A stretch of 64,000 bases of DNA from Ruegeria atlantica (GTDB taxonomy: Bacteria > Pseudomonadota > Alphaproteobacteria > Rhodobacterales > Rhodobacteraceae): contig NZ_WQBE01000001.1 of assembly GCF_013032005.1 (NCBI RefSeq), positions 930,001-994,000 on the forward strand, in the 5' to 3' direction. A model generated the notes under the pieces. That model had not been told where the DNA came from and ran no database searches. It was given only the letters and a program-made list of their open reading frames with translations. The translations under genes were made by a program, and so were the position numbers. This document shows positions 51,864-59,746 of the stretch, in pieces; within the stretch, counting starts at the first letter, position 1; the number at the start of each line of letters is the position of its first letter.

Positions 51864-52202
51864 CTATCTGCGCGGTCGTGGCGCCGGGCGATGGATCGGC
51901 GGTCTGGCTGCGGGTGGTCGCGCCACTGGCGGACGCGGTCGCGCAGGTGGTTTTGCAACCGGCGGCTTTGGTCTTGCCGGAGGTTTGCCAGCAGGCGGTT
52001 TCGGCCGCGGAGGCCGGTCGACGTCAATATCTACGTCAACATCGCGTCGATAGTAGTCATTCCACAGCATCGAGTCATAAAACGGGTCGTAACCGTATCC
52101 ATAGCCGACACCAACTGAAACACTGTCACATGCTGACAGTGCAAAACTTGCAACACCAAGCCCCAGCGCAAGGATTGTACGTTTGATACGTTTTGTGATC
52201 AT
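51864..52202 (-). CDS. Lipoprotein with Asp-Val repeats and a Pro/Lys/Arg-rich tail
   Basis: 112 residues from the ATG at 52202 (AAGGAG 8 bases upstream; a GTG two codons earlier is too close). The signal ends at the lipobox LSAC. A Tyr/Gly stretch ([20 protein letters not shown]) and an alternating DVDVDIDVD segment precede a 50-residue tail of KPPAR/RPPVA-type repeats ([20 protein letters not shown]) ending in RR. The tail is low-complexity, basic and probably extended, suitable for spanning or binding the wall or LPS. No known family. It follows the next gene by 12 bases, so they may be one unit. Confidence 0.75.
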   Translation of the reverse strand: MITKRIKRTILALGLGVASFALSACDSVSVGVGYGYGYDPFYDSMLWNDYYRRDVDVDIDVDRPPRPKPPAGKPPARPKPPVAKPPARPRPPVARPPAARPPIHRPAPRPRR

Positions 52203-52214
52203 CGGCACATCTCC

Positions 52215-52775
52215 TTACTGCGTGGCCCGAAACGACGCGAAAACGGCATTCAGGTCGTCAACATATGCCGGATCAGCGCCATTGCGCAGGATCGCGACAA
52301 CAACGGCCACGCGACCGTTTGGCAGGTCAATGACCGAGGCCGTAAAGTTGATGCCACGCCCGTCGCGGGTGCCGGTACCCCGGATCACCCGCGCCGGCAA
52401 ACCGCCAATTCGTGTGTCGGACGTGTTGGTAACCTCGGGATCTTCAACAAGAAACTTATCAATATCTTCAAGATATTGCAGGCCGTCTTTAATTGACTTT
52501 ACGCCAGCAGGTGAAACGAACCCCATCCAGACGTTGTCATCGGTCAAAGGCCGTATGGCCATGACACGTGCGACAGCGCGAAGATCACCCAGTTCCGTAT
52601 CCTCAATCTCACGCGGGCCGCCCGTTCGCACGACCCAATAGTCAGGCACCGAAAAGCCAAACAGGGCGCGCCCTGCTTCGGTGTATGTGACAGGAGTATC
52701 CGCAGACGCCGGTGTCACAGCCCCTAACCACAGGGCGGCACAGGCGGCCAGAGTCGAGCCAGTAAAAATTCTCAT
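52215..52775 (-). CDS. Secreted periplasmic protein, unknown function
   Basis: 186 residues from the ATG at 52775, giving a signal peptide MRIFTGSTLAACAALWLGAV with PASADTPV near the cleavage. The mature part is alpha/beta: AGRALFGFSVPDYWVVRTGG, LGDLRAVARVMAIRPLTDDN, GVKSIKDGLQYLEDIDKFLV, IDLPNGRVAVVVAILRNGAD. It resembles small uncharacterised roseobacter periplasmic proteins. Upstream of the Pro-rich lipoprotein gene (12-base gap), so both may act in the envelope together. The frame extends to 52895 but would run back through a terminator. Confidence 0.72.
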   Translation of the reverse strand: MRIFTGSTLAACAALWLGAVTPASADTPVTYTEAGRALFGFSVPDYWVVRTGGPREIEDTELGDLRAVARVMAIRPLTDDNVWMGFVSPAGVKSIKDGLQYLEDIDKFLVEDPEVTNTSDTRIGGLPARVIRGTGTRDGRGINFTASVIDLPNGRVAVVVAILRNGADPAYVDDLNAVFASFRATQ

Positions 52776-52863
52776 TTCTAAATAACCTGATGTTTTCGTT
52801 GAATGCAGCTTGGCCTGCGGTGGCCGGTTTTGTCCAGCATCTCTTGGAATAGGCCACAAAAAA

Positions 52864-52889
52864 CCGCGCCCGGATTGCTTTGGGCGCGG
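52864..52889 (-). terminator. Terminator after bioY
   Basis: Minus strand CCGCGCCC, loop, GGGCGCGG, then TTTTTTGTGG, 25 bases after the bioY stop. Confidence 0.92.
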
Positions 52890-52914
52890 TGTCATTCACA
52901 AAGTTATTCGGAAA

Positions 52915-53502
52915 TCAGTTGTGGGCGTCGCCAACCAGTTTCCACAGGCCGGGGATCAGCAGAGCGGCCAGCGCCAGTTTGATCACATCCCCCATCAGGA
53001 AGGGCGTCAGACCCCATTCCAGGATCGGCTTATCCCAACCATAGAGCTGACCCAGCCAAAGCAGGCCGGGCACATAGATCAGTACATTTGCCAGCACCAG
53101 CGCCAGCGCCAGTTTCCCGACCGAGCGATCCCAACCGCGCGCGGCCAACGCGCCCAGCAGTACGGTAGCCATCAGGTAGCCGACCAGATAACCGCCAGTG
53201 CCGCCCATCATGTAAGTCAGCCCAAATTTCTCGGCCGAGGACCCGGCGAAGACGTCAAAACCCAGCGCGCCGATCAACAGATAGCCCAGCATGGTGATCA
53301 GACCCAGACGCGCACCATAGGCGGTACCGATGGTCAGAACGGCAAAGGTACCCATGGTGATCGGTACCGGCCACATCGGAACTTTAATCTTCGCGGCAAT
53401 CGCCAGCGTAACGATACCCACCGCGACCAAGGCCACCTGTTTCACGCGCAGCGCTGTACCCTCGCGCGGACCGATTGCTTCGGCCAGAACATTTGTAGTC
53501 AT
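52915..53502 (-). CDS. bioY: Biotin transporter BioY
   Basis: 195 residues from the ATG at 53502 (GGAGAAACGAAA upstream). Six membrane spans, with the BioY hallmarks VPMWPVPITMGTFAVLTIGT, GARLGLITMLGYLLIGALGF, GGTGGYLVGYLMATVLLG and the late segment WGLTPFLMGDVIKLALAALL. It is the substrate-binding S component of the energy-coupling biotin transporter; bioM/bioN are not next to it, so it may act alone or share an ECF module. No BioR-type TTATnnATAA site was seen upstream. Downstream of the two DUF genes on the same strand; a terminator follows. Confidence 0.95.
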   Translation of the reverse strand: MTTNVLAEAIGPREGTALRVKQVALVAVGIVTLAIAAKIKVPMWPVPITMGTFAVLTIGTAYGARLGLITMLGYLLIGALGFDVFAGSSAEKFGLTYMMGGTGGYLVGYLMATVLLGALAARGWDRSVGKLALALVLANVLIYVPGLLWLGQLYGWDKPILEWGLTPFLMGDVIKLALAALLIPGLWKLVGDAHN

Positions 53503-53578
53503 TTTCGTTTCTCCACGTTCGGATGGAAATTGGGGCACAGGATGGCCCATTTCACATCGAGACTTCAAGATGATTGCG

Positions 53579-54001
53579 CTATCGAGGGCGGTATTCGGTT
53601 TTCATTTCATAGGCTTTTCGCGGTCCGTTCACCGTCCAATGGACGGACCAAACCGGCCAGGCTGAGAAATCATAGACCGCATCATAGCTGTCTGGCGGAC
53701 AATCATGATGATCCCTAGACTGCGAATGCTCCAGCTTCAATGTATGAAAAAACCGTCCGTCTTCGAAATGAACCGCAATCCCTTCGCCTGCATCCCGCCA
53801 CAGGTAACGCCGGGTGCCTGTCATCTCGGCCTGACCCGGAATGCGCAGCGTAACCTCTTCATCATAGATTAACCCATTTTCAGCCGGGCGCAGAACCGCG
53901 TGACCTTCGGCTTGCACGAACTGCCCTGCCCGCGCGTCGTTTATGGTTCGGCTCAGACTCCAGCTCCCTTCGAACTCGGATAGGCTGCGCGGCTGGGTCA
54001 T
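53579..54001 (-). CDS. DUF6314 family protein
   Basis: 140 residues, cytoplasmic. The sequence EFEGSWSLSRTINDARAGQF, AEGHAVLRPAENGLIYDEEV, ETGTRRYLWR-like segment MTGTRRYLWRDAGEGIAVHF, and the C-terminal DHHDCPPDSYDAVYDF with WSVHWTVNGPRKAYEMKTEY match the DUF6314 pattern, a small lipocalin/beta-barrel-like family. Function unknown. Its start overlaps the preceding gene's stop (ATGA at 53998-54001), and bioY follows after 76 bases, so the three may be co-transcribed. Confidence 0.82.
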   Translation of the reverse strand: MTQPRSLSEFEGSWSLSRTINDARAGQFVQAEGHAVLRPAENGLIYDEEVTLRIPGQAEMTGTRRYLWRDAGEGIAVHFEDGRFFHTLKLEHSQSRDHHDCPPDSYDAVYDFSAWPVWSVHWTVNGPRKAYEMKTEYRPR

Positions 54002-54330
54002 TCGGCATAGGTCCCGTCGGTGGTGCCTCCGCTGTCATCGACGAACCGGATCACGTCACCCTTTTTCTGAACGTCATAGCAGGCCCACAAATCAGAGGGC
54101 GGCCAGACCGAGCAATACCGATCCTCGCGCACCGCCCAACGGCCCGCGCTTGGGCGACCCGAGTAATACTGCGTCAGCATCGGTTCATCGAATGTCTGCC
54201 AGACGCCGTCCCCGTAATCGAGCTTCTGGCCGGTCAGGGCATCCAGAATCTCGTCTCCGGTCAGTGTCCGGAACTCTTCGGCGGCCAAAAAACCGGGCCA
54301 AACGGCCAAAATCAGGGCAAACCGTCTCAT
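53998..54330 (-). CDS. Small secreted protein, unknown function
   Basis: 110 residues. A signal peptide MRRFALILAVWPGFLAAEEF is followed by a domain with the two Cys in EDRYCSVWPPSDLWACYDVQ, probably disulfide-bonded in the periplasm, preceded by FRTLTGDEILDALTGQKLDY. It resembles short secreted roseobacter proteins without assigned function. Overlaps the DUF6314 gene by 4 bases (translational coupling). Divergent from purB. Confidence 0.76.
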   Translation of the reverse strand: MRRFALILAVWPGFLAAEEFRTLTGDEILDALTGQKLDYGDGVWQTFDEPMLTQYYSGRPSAGRWAVREDRYCSVWPPSDLWACYDVQKKGDVIRFVDDSGGTTDGTYAE

Positions 54331-54418
54331 ACTTGCACTCGTGCCTTGTTCCCTTGTGCGGCTGGGTTTAAACCCCGCGCCAACGCTCTATCCCAAACAC
54401 AAAAAGGTCTCACCGCCA

Positions 54419-55723
54419 ATGATTCCACGTTATTCCCGCCCCGATATGGTTGCCATCTGGTCGCCCGAGACCAAGTTCCGCATCTGGTTCGAGATCGAGG
54501 CTCACGCCTGCGACGCCATGGCCGATCTGGGAGTCATCCCGCGCGAAAACGCCGAGGCGGTGTGGAAGGCCAAGGACGTGGAATTCGACGTGGCCCGCAT
54601 TGATGAGATCGAGGCCGTCACCAAGCATGACGTCATCGCCTTTTTGACCCATCTGGCCGAGCATGTCGGCAGTGAAGAGGCACGCTTTGTCCATCAGGGT
54701 ATGACCTCTTCGGATGTACTTGACACCTGCCTGAACGTACAGCTCACCCGCGCCGCGGACCTGCTGATTGCTGACCTCGAAAGCCTGCTGGCCGCCCTGA
54801 AACGCCGCGCGATCGAACACAAGAACACCGTCCGCATTGGCCGCAGCCACGGCATCCATGCCGAACCGACCACCATGGGTCTGACCTTTGCCCGATTCTA
54901 TGCCGAGATGGACCGCAACCTGTCCCGCATGCGCGACGCCCGTGCGGAAATCGCCACCGGTGCGATCAGTGGTGCGGTCGGCACTTTCGCCAATATCGAC
55001 CCCGGCGTTGAAGAGCATGTCTGCGATCAGCTAGGTCTGGTGCCTGAACCGATCAGCACGCAGGTCATCCCGCGTGACCGCCACGCGGCCTTCTTTGCGA
55101 CCCTTGGCGTCATCGCCAGCAGCATCGAAAACATCGCCATCGAAATCCGTCACATGCAGCGGACCGAGGTGTTGGAGGGGGCCGAGTTCTTCTCGATGGG
55201 CCAAAAAGGCTCCTCGGCCATGCCGCACAAGAAAAACCCGGTGCTGACCGAGAATCTGACCGGTCTGGCGCGCATGGTGCGCGCGGCGGTGATCCCAGCG
55301 ATGGAAAACGTAGCGCTCTGGCATGAACGCGATATCTCGCATTCCTCGGTCGAACGCATGATCGGCCCGGATGCGACAATCACGCTGGATTTTGCGTTGG
55401 CCCGCCTAACCGGCGTGGTCGACAAGATGCTGATCTTCCCCGAGAACATGCTGGAGAACATGAACAAGTTCCCCGGTCTGGTGATGAGCCAGCGGGTTCT
55501 GCTGGCGCTGACGCAAGCAGGGGTCAGCCGCGAAGATGCTTATGCCATGGTTCAGCGCAACGCGTTGAAAGTGTGGGAACATCGCACCGACTTCAAAGAA
55601 GAACTGCTTGCCGACGCCGATGTCACCGCAGCGCTGAGCCCTGAAGAAATCGAAGAGAAGTTCGACCTCGGTTACCACATCAAACACGTCGACACGATCT
55701 TCGCCCGCGTGTTTGGCGAATAA
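54419..55723 (+). CDS. purB: Adenylosuccinate lyase
   Basis: 434 residues from the ATG at 54419, where the conserved MIPRYSRPDMVAIWSPETKF starts (the frame is open to 54341). Catalyses two fumarate-releasing steps of purine synthesis. Fumarase/aspartase-superfamily motifs: the catalytic His region RIGRSHGIHAEPTTMGL, TSSDVLDTC, and the flexible signature loop GSSAMPHKKNPVLTEN with the base serine. C-terminus typical for PurB. Single gene, followed by a strong terminator. Confidence 0.97.
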   Translation: MIPRYSRPDMVAIWSPETKFRIWFEIEAHACDAMADLGVIPRENAEAVWKAKDVEFDVARIDEIEAVTKHDVIAFLTHLAEHVGSEEARFVHQGMTSSDVLDTCLNVQLTRAADLLIADLESLLAALKRRAIEHKNTVRIGRSHGIHAEPTTMGLTFARFYAEMDRNLSRMRDARAEIATGAISGAVGTFANIDPGVEEHVCDQLGLVPEPISTQVIPRDRHAAFFATLGVIASSIENIAIEIRHMQRTEVLEGAEFFSMGQKGSSAMPHKKNPVLTENLTGLARMVRAAVIPAMENVALWHERDISHSSVERMIGPDATITLDFALARLTGVVDKMLIFPENMLENMNKFPGLVMSQRVLLALTQAGVSREDAYAMVQRNALKVWEHRTDFKEELLADADVTAALSPEEIEEKFDLGYHIKHVDTIFARVFGE

Positions 55724-55748
55724 ATCCTGACCGTTCAGTCAGTTCAAT

Positions 55749-55779
55749 GGGCCCGGTTCGCACAACGCGATCCGGGCCC
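55749..55779 (+). terminator. Terminator after purB
   Basis: GGGCCCGG / CCGGGCCC arms with an inner CGC/GCG stem, then TGCTCTTTT, 26 bases after the purB stop. Confidence 0.85.
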
Positions 55780-55845
55780 TGCTCTTTTGCCAGACGGGTC
55801 AAAATCAGCTATGGTGCGCGTATGTTTCCAAACGGGAGAAATAGC

Positions 55846-55998
55846 ATGATACGCACCATTCTCTGCGCCTTGGCCCTTACGTTTTCAGCTTCGGTCGCTT
55901 TGGCCTGTACTGGCCATTCCAAGCAAACCCAGTCCTGCGCAGACGGGACATATTGGGATTCCGAAACCCAAACCTGCGCGAAAATCGTAAACAGCTGA
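55846..55998 (+). CDS. Small secreted Cys-rich peptide
   Basis: 50 residues from the ATG at 55846 (GGGAG about 8 bases upstream). The signal peptide MIRTILCALALTFSASVALA leaves a 30-residue mature peptide with three Cys (CTGHSKQTQSCADGTYWDSE, then TQTCAKIVNS). The C-x9-C-x12-C pattern and the GTYWD segment resemble short chitin-binding-like peptides in roseobacters, but the fit is weak. Not recognised further. Located between the purB terminator and a TPR protein. Confidence 0.7.
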   Translation: MIRTILCALALTFSASVALACTGHSKQTQSCADGTYWDSETQTCAKIVNS

Positions 55999-56102
55999 GA
56001 ATTTTATTTCCTACTTGTGAATAAAAGCGAGGCCGCGATTGTTAGCTTTTTATCAGATCGCACTATGCTTGATCAGAGCAGCCCAGAGAACGGAGTAGGA
56101 AA

Positions 56103-56645
56103 ATGCGTCTTGTATTAGTTTCAGCTATTGCCCTTCAGGCCTTTGTGTTTGCACCGGTGGCATACGCTGCGGGCGGTGGAAGCGGCGCCGCACCCAAGCC
56201 AACGAACACAACCAAGAAATGCCTGTTTGGCCGCGTTTACGACAAGGATGCCGGGCGCTGTGTCAAGCCGGACAAGACCAACTTCACCCAAGATGAGCTG
56301 TATGAAGCCGTGCGGGAATTGGCATATGACGGCCAGTTAGAAAACGCTCAGAATATTCTACGCATTATGGATCAAGACGATGATCGTGTGCTGACCTACT
56401 GGGGCTTTACCTATCGCAAAATGGGTGAGCTTGAACTGGCTAACGTCTTTTATTCCAACGCCATCGAAACCAACCCCGACAATATCCTAGCACGCAGCTA
56501 TATGGGTCAGGGCTTTGTGGCCGAAGGGAAAACCGATTTGGCAATTGCACAATGGCGCGAGATCAAGGCGCGCGGTGGTGAAGGCACCTGGGCCGAGGCG
56601 TCGCTGCGCGAGGCAATCCGCACCGGGCTGACCTATAACTACTAA
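56103..56645 (+). CDS. Secreted TPR-repeat protein
   Basis: 180 residues. The signal peptide MRLVLVSAIALQAFVFAPVA leads to a Gly/Lys-rich segment, a Cys pair (KKCLFGRVYDKDAGRCVKPD), and then about three TPR units: LYEAVRELAYDGQLENAQNI, YWGFTYRKMGELELANVFYS, ARSYMGQGFVAEGKTDLAIA. TPR units bind protein partners; none can be named. CGGAGTAGGAAA precedes the ATG. The Cys pair resembles the neighbouring small peptide at 55846. Confidence 0.82.
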   Translation: MRLVLVSAIALQAFVFAPVAYAAGGGSGAAPKPTNTTKKCLFGRVYDKDAGRCVKPDKTNFTQDELYEAVRELAYDGQLENAQNILRIMDQDDDRVLTYWGFTYRKMGELELANVFYSNAIETNPDNILARSYMGQGFVAEGKTDLAIAQWREIKARGGEGTWAEASLREAIRTGLTYNY

Positions 56646-56713
56646 GCTTCAGCCTTTCTTTACCCGACTCTCCGTAATTTGCCTGTGGAACGCAACTATG
56701 GCACCGCAGGCAG

Positions 56714-57805
56714 ATGCAGGATACAAACACTTTGATACAGGTGGCACCGGGGGCGGCTCCGGTGACAGATCAGGCGGACAGTGAAGCGCCTCGCGTCATT
56801 CCTCGCGCGCTCAGCAACCGACAGAAGGCCGCCGTGGTCGTGCGGCTGCTGCTGAATGAAGGCGCGGATATCCCGCTAGAGGATCTACCCGACGATTTGC
56901 AGGAAAAACTGACCCATCAGCTGGGTGAGATGGGGCTGGTGGATCGTGTGACATTGGACGCAGTGGCGCAGGAGTTTGCACAGGCGCTGGACAGCGTCGG
57001 CCTGTCTTTCCCGCACGGTCTGGCCGGTGCTTTGGACGCGGTGGATGGTAAGATTGCCCCAGCTACAGCCGCGCGGCTGCGTAAGGTGGCCGGAGTGCGC
57101 CAGATTGGTGATCCCTGGCAACGGCTGCGCGAGGTACCAACCGAAGACCTGGCTGCCATGGCACAAGCAGAAAGCACCGAGATCGCCGCCGTGATGCTAT
57201 CGAAACTGGAAACCGCAAAGGCCGCGCAGCTTTTGGGGAATCTGCCCGGTCCTGTTGCCCGTCAGATCACCTATGCGGTTTCGAAAACCGCCAATGTCAC
57301 ACCCGAGGCGGTAGAACGCATCGGCTGGTCGCTGGCGGCTCAGCTGGACCAAAGGCCGTCGCAGGCGTTTGCGGATGGTCCCGGGGAGCGCGTGGGCGCA
57401 ATTCTGAACCAGTCGGCGGCCTCAACCCGAGACGGGTTGCTGACCGCGCTAGACGAAGAGGATTCGGATTTCGCCAGTGTCGTGCGCCGTTCGATCTTTA
57501 CCTTTACGCATATCCCAGCCCGTATTCTTTCACGCGACGTCCCGGCGGTTCTCCGCAGTGTGGATCAGGCAGATCTGGTCACCGCGTTGGCCGGGGCCAC
57601 TGCGGAGGATGACCAAAATACAACCGAATTCCTTTTGTCCAACATGTCATCGCGAATGGCCGACAACCTGCGCGAAGAAATCGGCGAACGCGGCAAAGTC
57701 AAGCAGTCCGAGGCTGAAGAGGCCATGACACAGATTGTTGGCGCTATTCGTGCCCTGGTTGACGAAGGAACGATCGCCCTGATCGAAGAAGACAATGAGG
57801 AATAA
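56714..57805 (+). CDS. fliG: Flagellar motor switch protein FliG (divergent)
   Basis: 363 residues, cytoplasmic rotor component of the C-ring that contacts MotA. Three FliG regions: N-terminal (about 30-105: RALSNRQKAAVVVRLLLNEG), middle (about 140-215: LAAMAQAESTEIAAVMLSKL with AAQLLGNLPGPVARQI) and C-terminal (about 245-345: SIFTFTHIPARILSRDVPAV with TTEFLLSNMSSRMADNLREE). The EHPQ motif of the middle domain reads ESTE here. Like in other roseobacters it stands alone, away from the flagellar cluster. A short acidic tail (LIEEDNEE) ends the protein. Confidence 0.9.
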   Translation: MQDTNTLIQVAPGAAPVTDQADSEAPRVIPRALSNRQKAAVVVRLLLNEGADIPLEDLPDDLQEKLTHQLGEMGLVDRVTLDAVAQEFAQALDSVGLSFPHGLAGALDAVDGKIAPATAARLRKVAGVRQIGDPWQRLREVPTEDLAAMAQAESTEIAAVMLSKLETAKAAQLLGNLPGPVARQITYAVSKTANVTPEAVERIGWSLAAQLDQRPSQAFADGPGERVGAILNQSAASTRDGLLTALDEEDSDFASVVRRSIFTFTHIPARILSRDVPAVLRSVDQADLVTALAGATAEDDQNTTEFLLSNMSSRMADNLREEIGERGKVKQSEAEEAMTQIVGAIRALVDEGTIALIEEDNEE

Positions 57806-57902
57806 GCAAGCGCCGCGGTTTAGGTTATAGGAATGCTTGTGGTCGCGGAATGTGCCTTGTATGTCTGACCCGGCAAAATGCAACAGCCGGTGAGACCAGA
57901 TT

Positions 57903-58826
57903 ATGCCCGTCGAAAAGTCGGAACTAAGCCGCGGGGCGCTTCGAAAATATTATGTCACCGGCCTGTTTCTGAAAGGTGTAATCGGGGCAATGCGGCTGTT
58001 GCCGTATGAACGGCGTATCGCAACGATGGGGGCCATCGTACGCGGGCTTGCCCCTTTGGTCGGGTTCACCAAGCGCGTGCGCAGCAACCTGAAGCTCACC
58101 CGCCCCGACTTGTCGGACGCCGAGGTAAAACGCATCTGTCGTGCTGTACCCGACAATGCAGGTCGCGCCATCATGGAGCATTTTTCGCCAGAAGGCTTCA
58201 CGGAACGGCAGGCCAGCGCCAAGGTGTCCGGCCCCGGCATTGCTGCCTTTGACGCCGCCGTGGCCGAAGGGCGACCAGTCATGATGATAACCGCGCATTT
58301 CGGTCACTACCTGGCAGCGCGGATCGCCCTGCAAACCCGCAGTGGACAGCCCATCGGATGCCTCTATCGTCGCATGGCAAACCCCTATTTCAACGATATG
58401 TATGTCGACGCATTCTACAAAACCGGCGCGCCGATGTTCGAACAGGGCCGCCGCGGCATGGTTGAGATGGTGCGCTCCCTCAAGAGTGGCGGCATCATTG
58501 CCATCGTCTCAGACCTGCACGCCCACGGCGGGGAAGAATTAACGTTTTTCGGCAAACCGGCCGTGACATCCGTCTTGAACGCCGAATTGGCGATGAAATA
58601 CAAAGCCGAACTGATCCCGTGCTATGCTATCCGCCAACCCAATGGCATTGATTTCGAAATCGTCCTGCATGACCCGGTTCCGCATACTGACGCCAAGACC
58701 ATGACCCAGTTCACCAATGATGATCTTGAGGCTATGGTACGGCAGCACATGGGACAATGGTTCTGGATTCACCGACGCTGGAAAGCCTGGAACGGACTTG
58801 GCGTTCAGCCCGAGGATATGCCCTGA
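57903..58826 (+). CDS. LpxL/HtrB-like lysophospholipid acyltransferase, altered active site
   Basis: 307 residues of the lipid A acyltransferase (LABLAT) family: an N-terminal hydrophobic segment, LAPLVGFTKRVRSNLKLTRP, GRAIMEHFSPEGF, then MITAHFGHYLAARIAL and LTFFGKPAVTSVLNAELAMK. The catalytic motif of this family is H-x4-D/E; here H132 is present but position 137 is Leu (HFGHYL), and the DQ-type motif reads DLHAHGGE. Either another residue serves, or the enzyme is inactive or uses a different chemistry. Relatives add acyl chains to lipid A or ornithine lipids. The stop abuts the stop of the DUF1223 gene. Confidence 0.85.
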   Translation: MPVEKSELSRGALRKYYVTGLFLKGVIGAMRLLPYERRIATMGAIVRGLAPLVGFTKRVRSNLKLTRPDLSDAEVKRICRAVPDNAGRAIMEHFSPEGFTERQASAKVSGPGIAAFDAAVAEGRPVMMITAHFGHYLAARIALQTRSGQPIGCLYRRMANPYFNDMYVDAFYKTGAPMFEQGRRGMVEMVRSLKSGGIIAIVSDLHAHGGEELTFFGKPAVTSVLNAELAMKYKAELIPCYAIRQPNGIDFEIVLHDPVPHTDAKTMTQFTNDDLEAMVRQHMGQWFWIHRRWKAWNGLGVQPEDMP

Positions 58827-59528
58827 TCACTTGACCTTGGTGGCGGCAACGATTGGGCCATGCCCAACCTTCTGCACAAGTACGACCGCTGGCAGGTCCG
58901 AGGTCAACACCGCCGAAAACTTCTGCGGCGCCACCCCGTCCCACTGCCCGGCGACCTGCCAGGTATCTACAACATTTGCATAGTCCAGCTCATGCCCTGC
59001 CAGCTCTCCTCGGCGGATCGAGGCATGGCGCATCGGCGCATACTGCACCACGCGCACGTCAAAAACCTCACCCTCTGGCAGTTCGACCGGCGTCACATCG
59101 ACCGTGACATCGTTGCCCGAACGGGTCGCCACCACTTCGGCCTCGGGCGCAGCTTTGAGATGGGCATCGATCAGATACTCCAACTCCTGCGACTTTGCAC
59201 CGACCACATCCTGCTGACCGTTGATAACCATCTGAGGCGTGTAGATCATCGACCGCCCGCCCTGACGCGCATAGGCGCGCTGACGCAGGGTGTGATTGGG
59301 ATCGGCATATTCGTCCTTCCAACCAATATAGTCCCAGTAGTCCACATGTAGTGCCAGTCCGATTACATCGTCACGTTGTGCCAGATCATGCATCAACTCA
59401 TCGGCTGGCGGGCAGGACGAACACCCTTGTGATGTGAACAGTTCGACCACAACCGGGTCATTCTCGGCCAGGGCTGAGGTGGCCAGAAACAGGGAAACAA
59501 ACACAGTGACAGGAGTAATTCTGAACAT
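58827..59528 (-). CDS. DUF1223 thioredoxin-like secreted protein
   Basis: 233 residues from the ATG at 59528, with a signal peptide MFRITPVTVFVSLFLATSAL. DUF1223 family: VVVELFTSQGCSSCPPADEL with the C-x-x-C motif, LALHVDYWDYIGWKDEYADP, RAYARQGGRSMIYTPQMVIN and GQQDVVGAKSQELEYLIDAH. These proteins have a thioredoxin-like fold with a redox-type CSSC, so a periplasmic thiol role is likely but untested. It converges on the acyltransferase gene without any gap and is divergent from acnA. Confidence 0.92.
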   Translation of the reverse strand: MFRITPVTVFVSLFLATSALAENDPVVVELFTSQGCSSCPPADELMHDLAQRDDVIGLALHVDYWDYIGWKDEYADPNHTLRQRAYARQGGRSMIYTPQMVINGQQDVVGAKSQELEYLIDAHLKAAPEAEVVATRSGNDVTVDVTPVELPEGEVFDVRVVQYAPMRHASIRRGELAGHELDYANVVDTWQVAGQWDGVAPQKFSAVLTSDLPAVVLVQKVGHGPIVAATKVK

Positions 59529-59626
59529 ATGAAATCTCGGGCTTTTGGGGTGCTTATCCGGTTTAAACGGATCGACGCTCAACCGCCAATCAAGGTTTCT
59601 TGAGATTTAAAACAATCGCCCTTGAA

Positions 59627-59668
59627 TTGTATACTTTAGCATACAACTTAGAACTCAAGGTATCTAAG
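59627..59668. promoter_or_regulatory. Two adjacent inverted repeats upstream of acnA
   Basis: TTGTAT (59627-59632) / ATACAA (59641-59646), directly followed by CTTAGA (59647-59652) / TCTAAG (59663-59668). CCTTGAAT occurs on both sides as a direct repeat. They lie 79-120 bases before the acnA ATG in an A+T-rich gap, so are good operator candidates. Aconitase genes in alphaproteobacteria are often under iron-responsive control; which regulator would bind here is not known. Confidence 0.55.
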
Positions 59669-59746
59669 CCTTGAATGCACGGCAATGATGCTCCAGAAAA
59701 CAATCAGCAAATCCCCAAACCCAATATTTTGAAAGGGAGGCCAACT

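Noticed and set aside
52776..52914. Long N-terminal extension of the periplasmic protein ending at 52215
   Set aside because: The extension would run back through the bioY terminator and lacks a signal peptide; the ATG at 52775 gives a clean one.
53503..53578. BioR operator or biotin-related site upstream of bioY
   Set aside because: No TTATnnATAA-like palindrome found in the gap.
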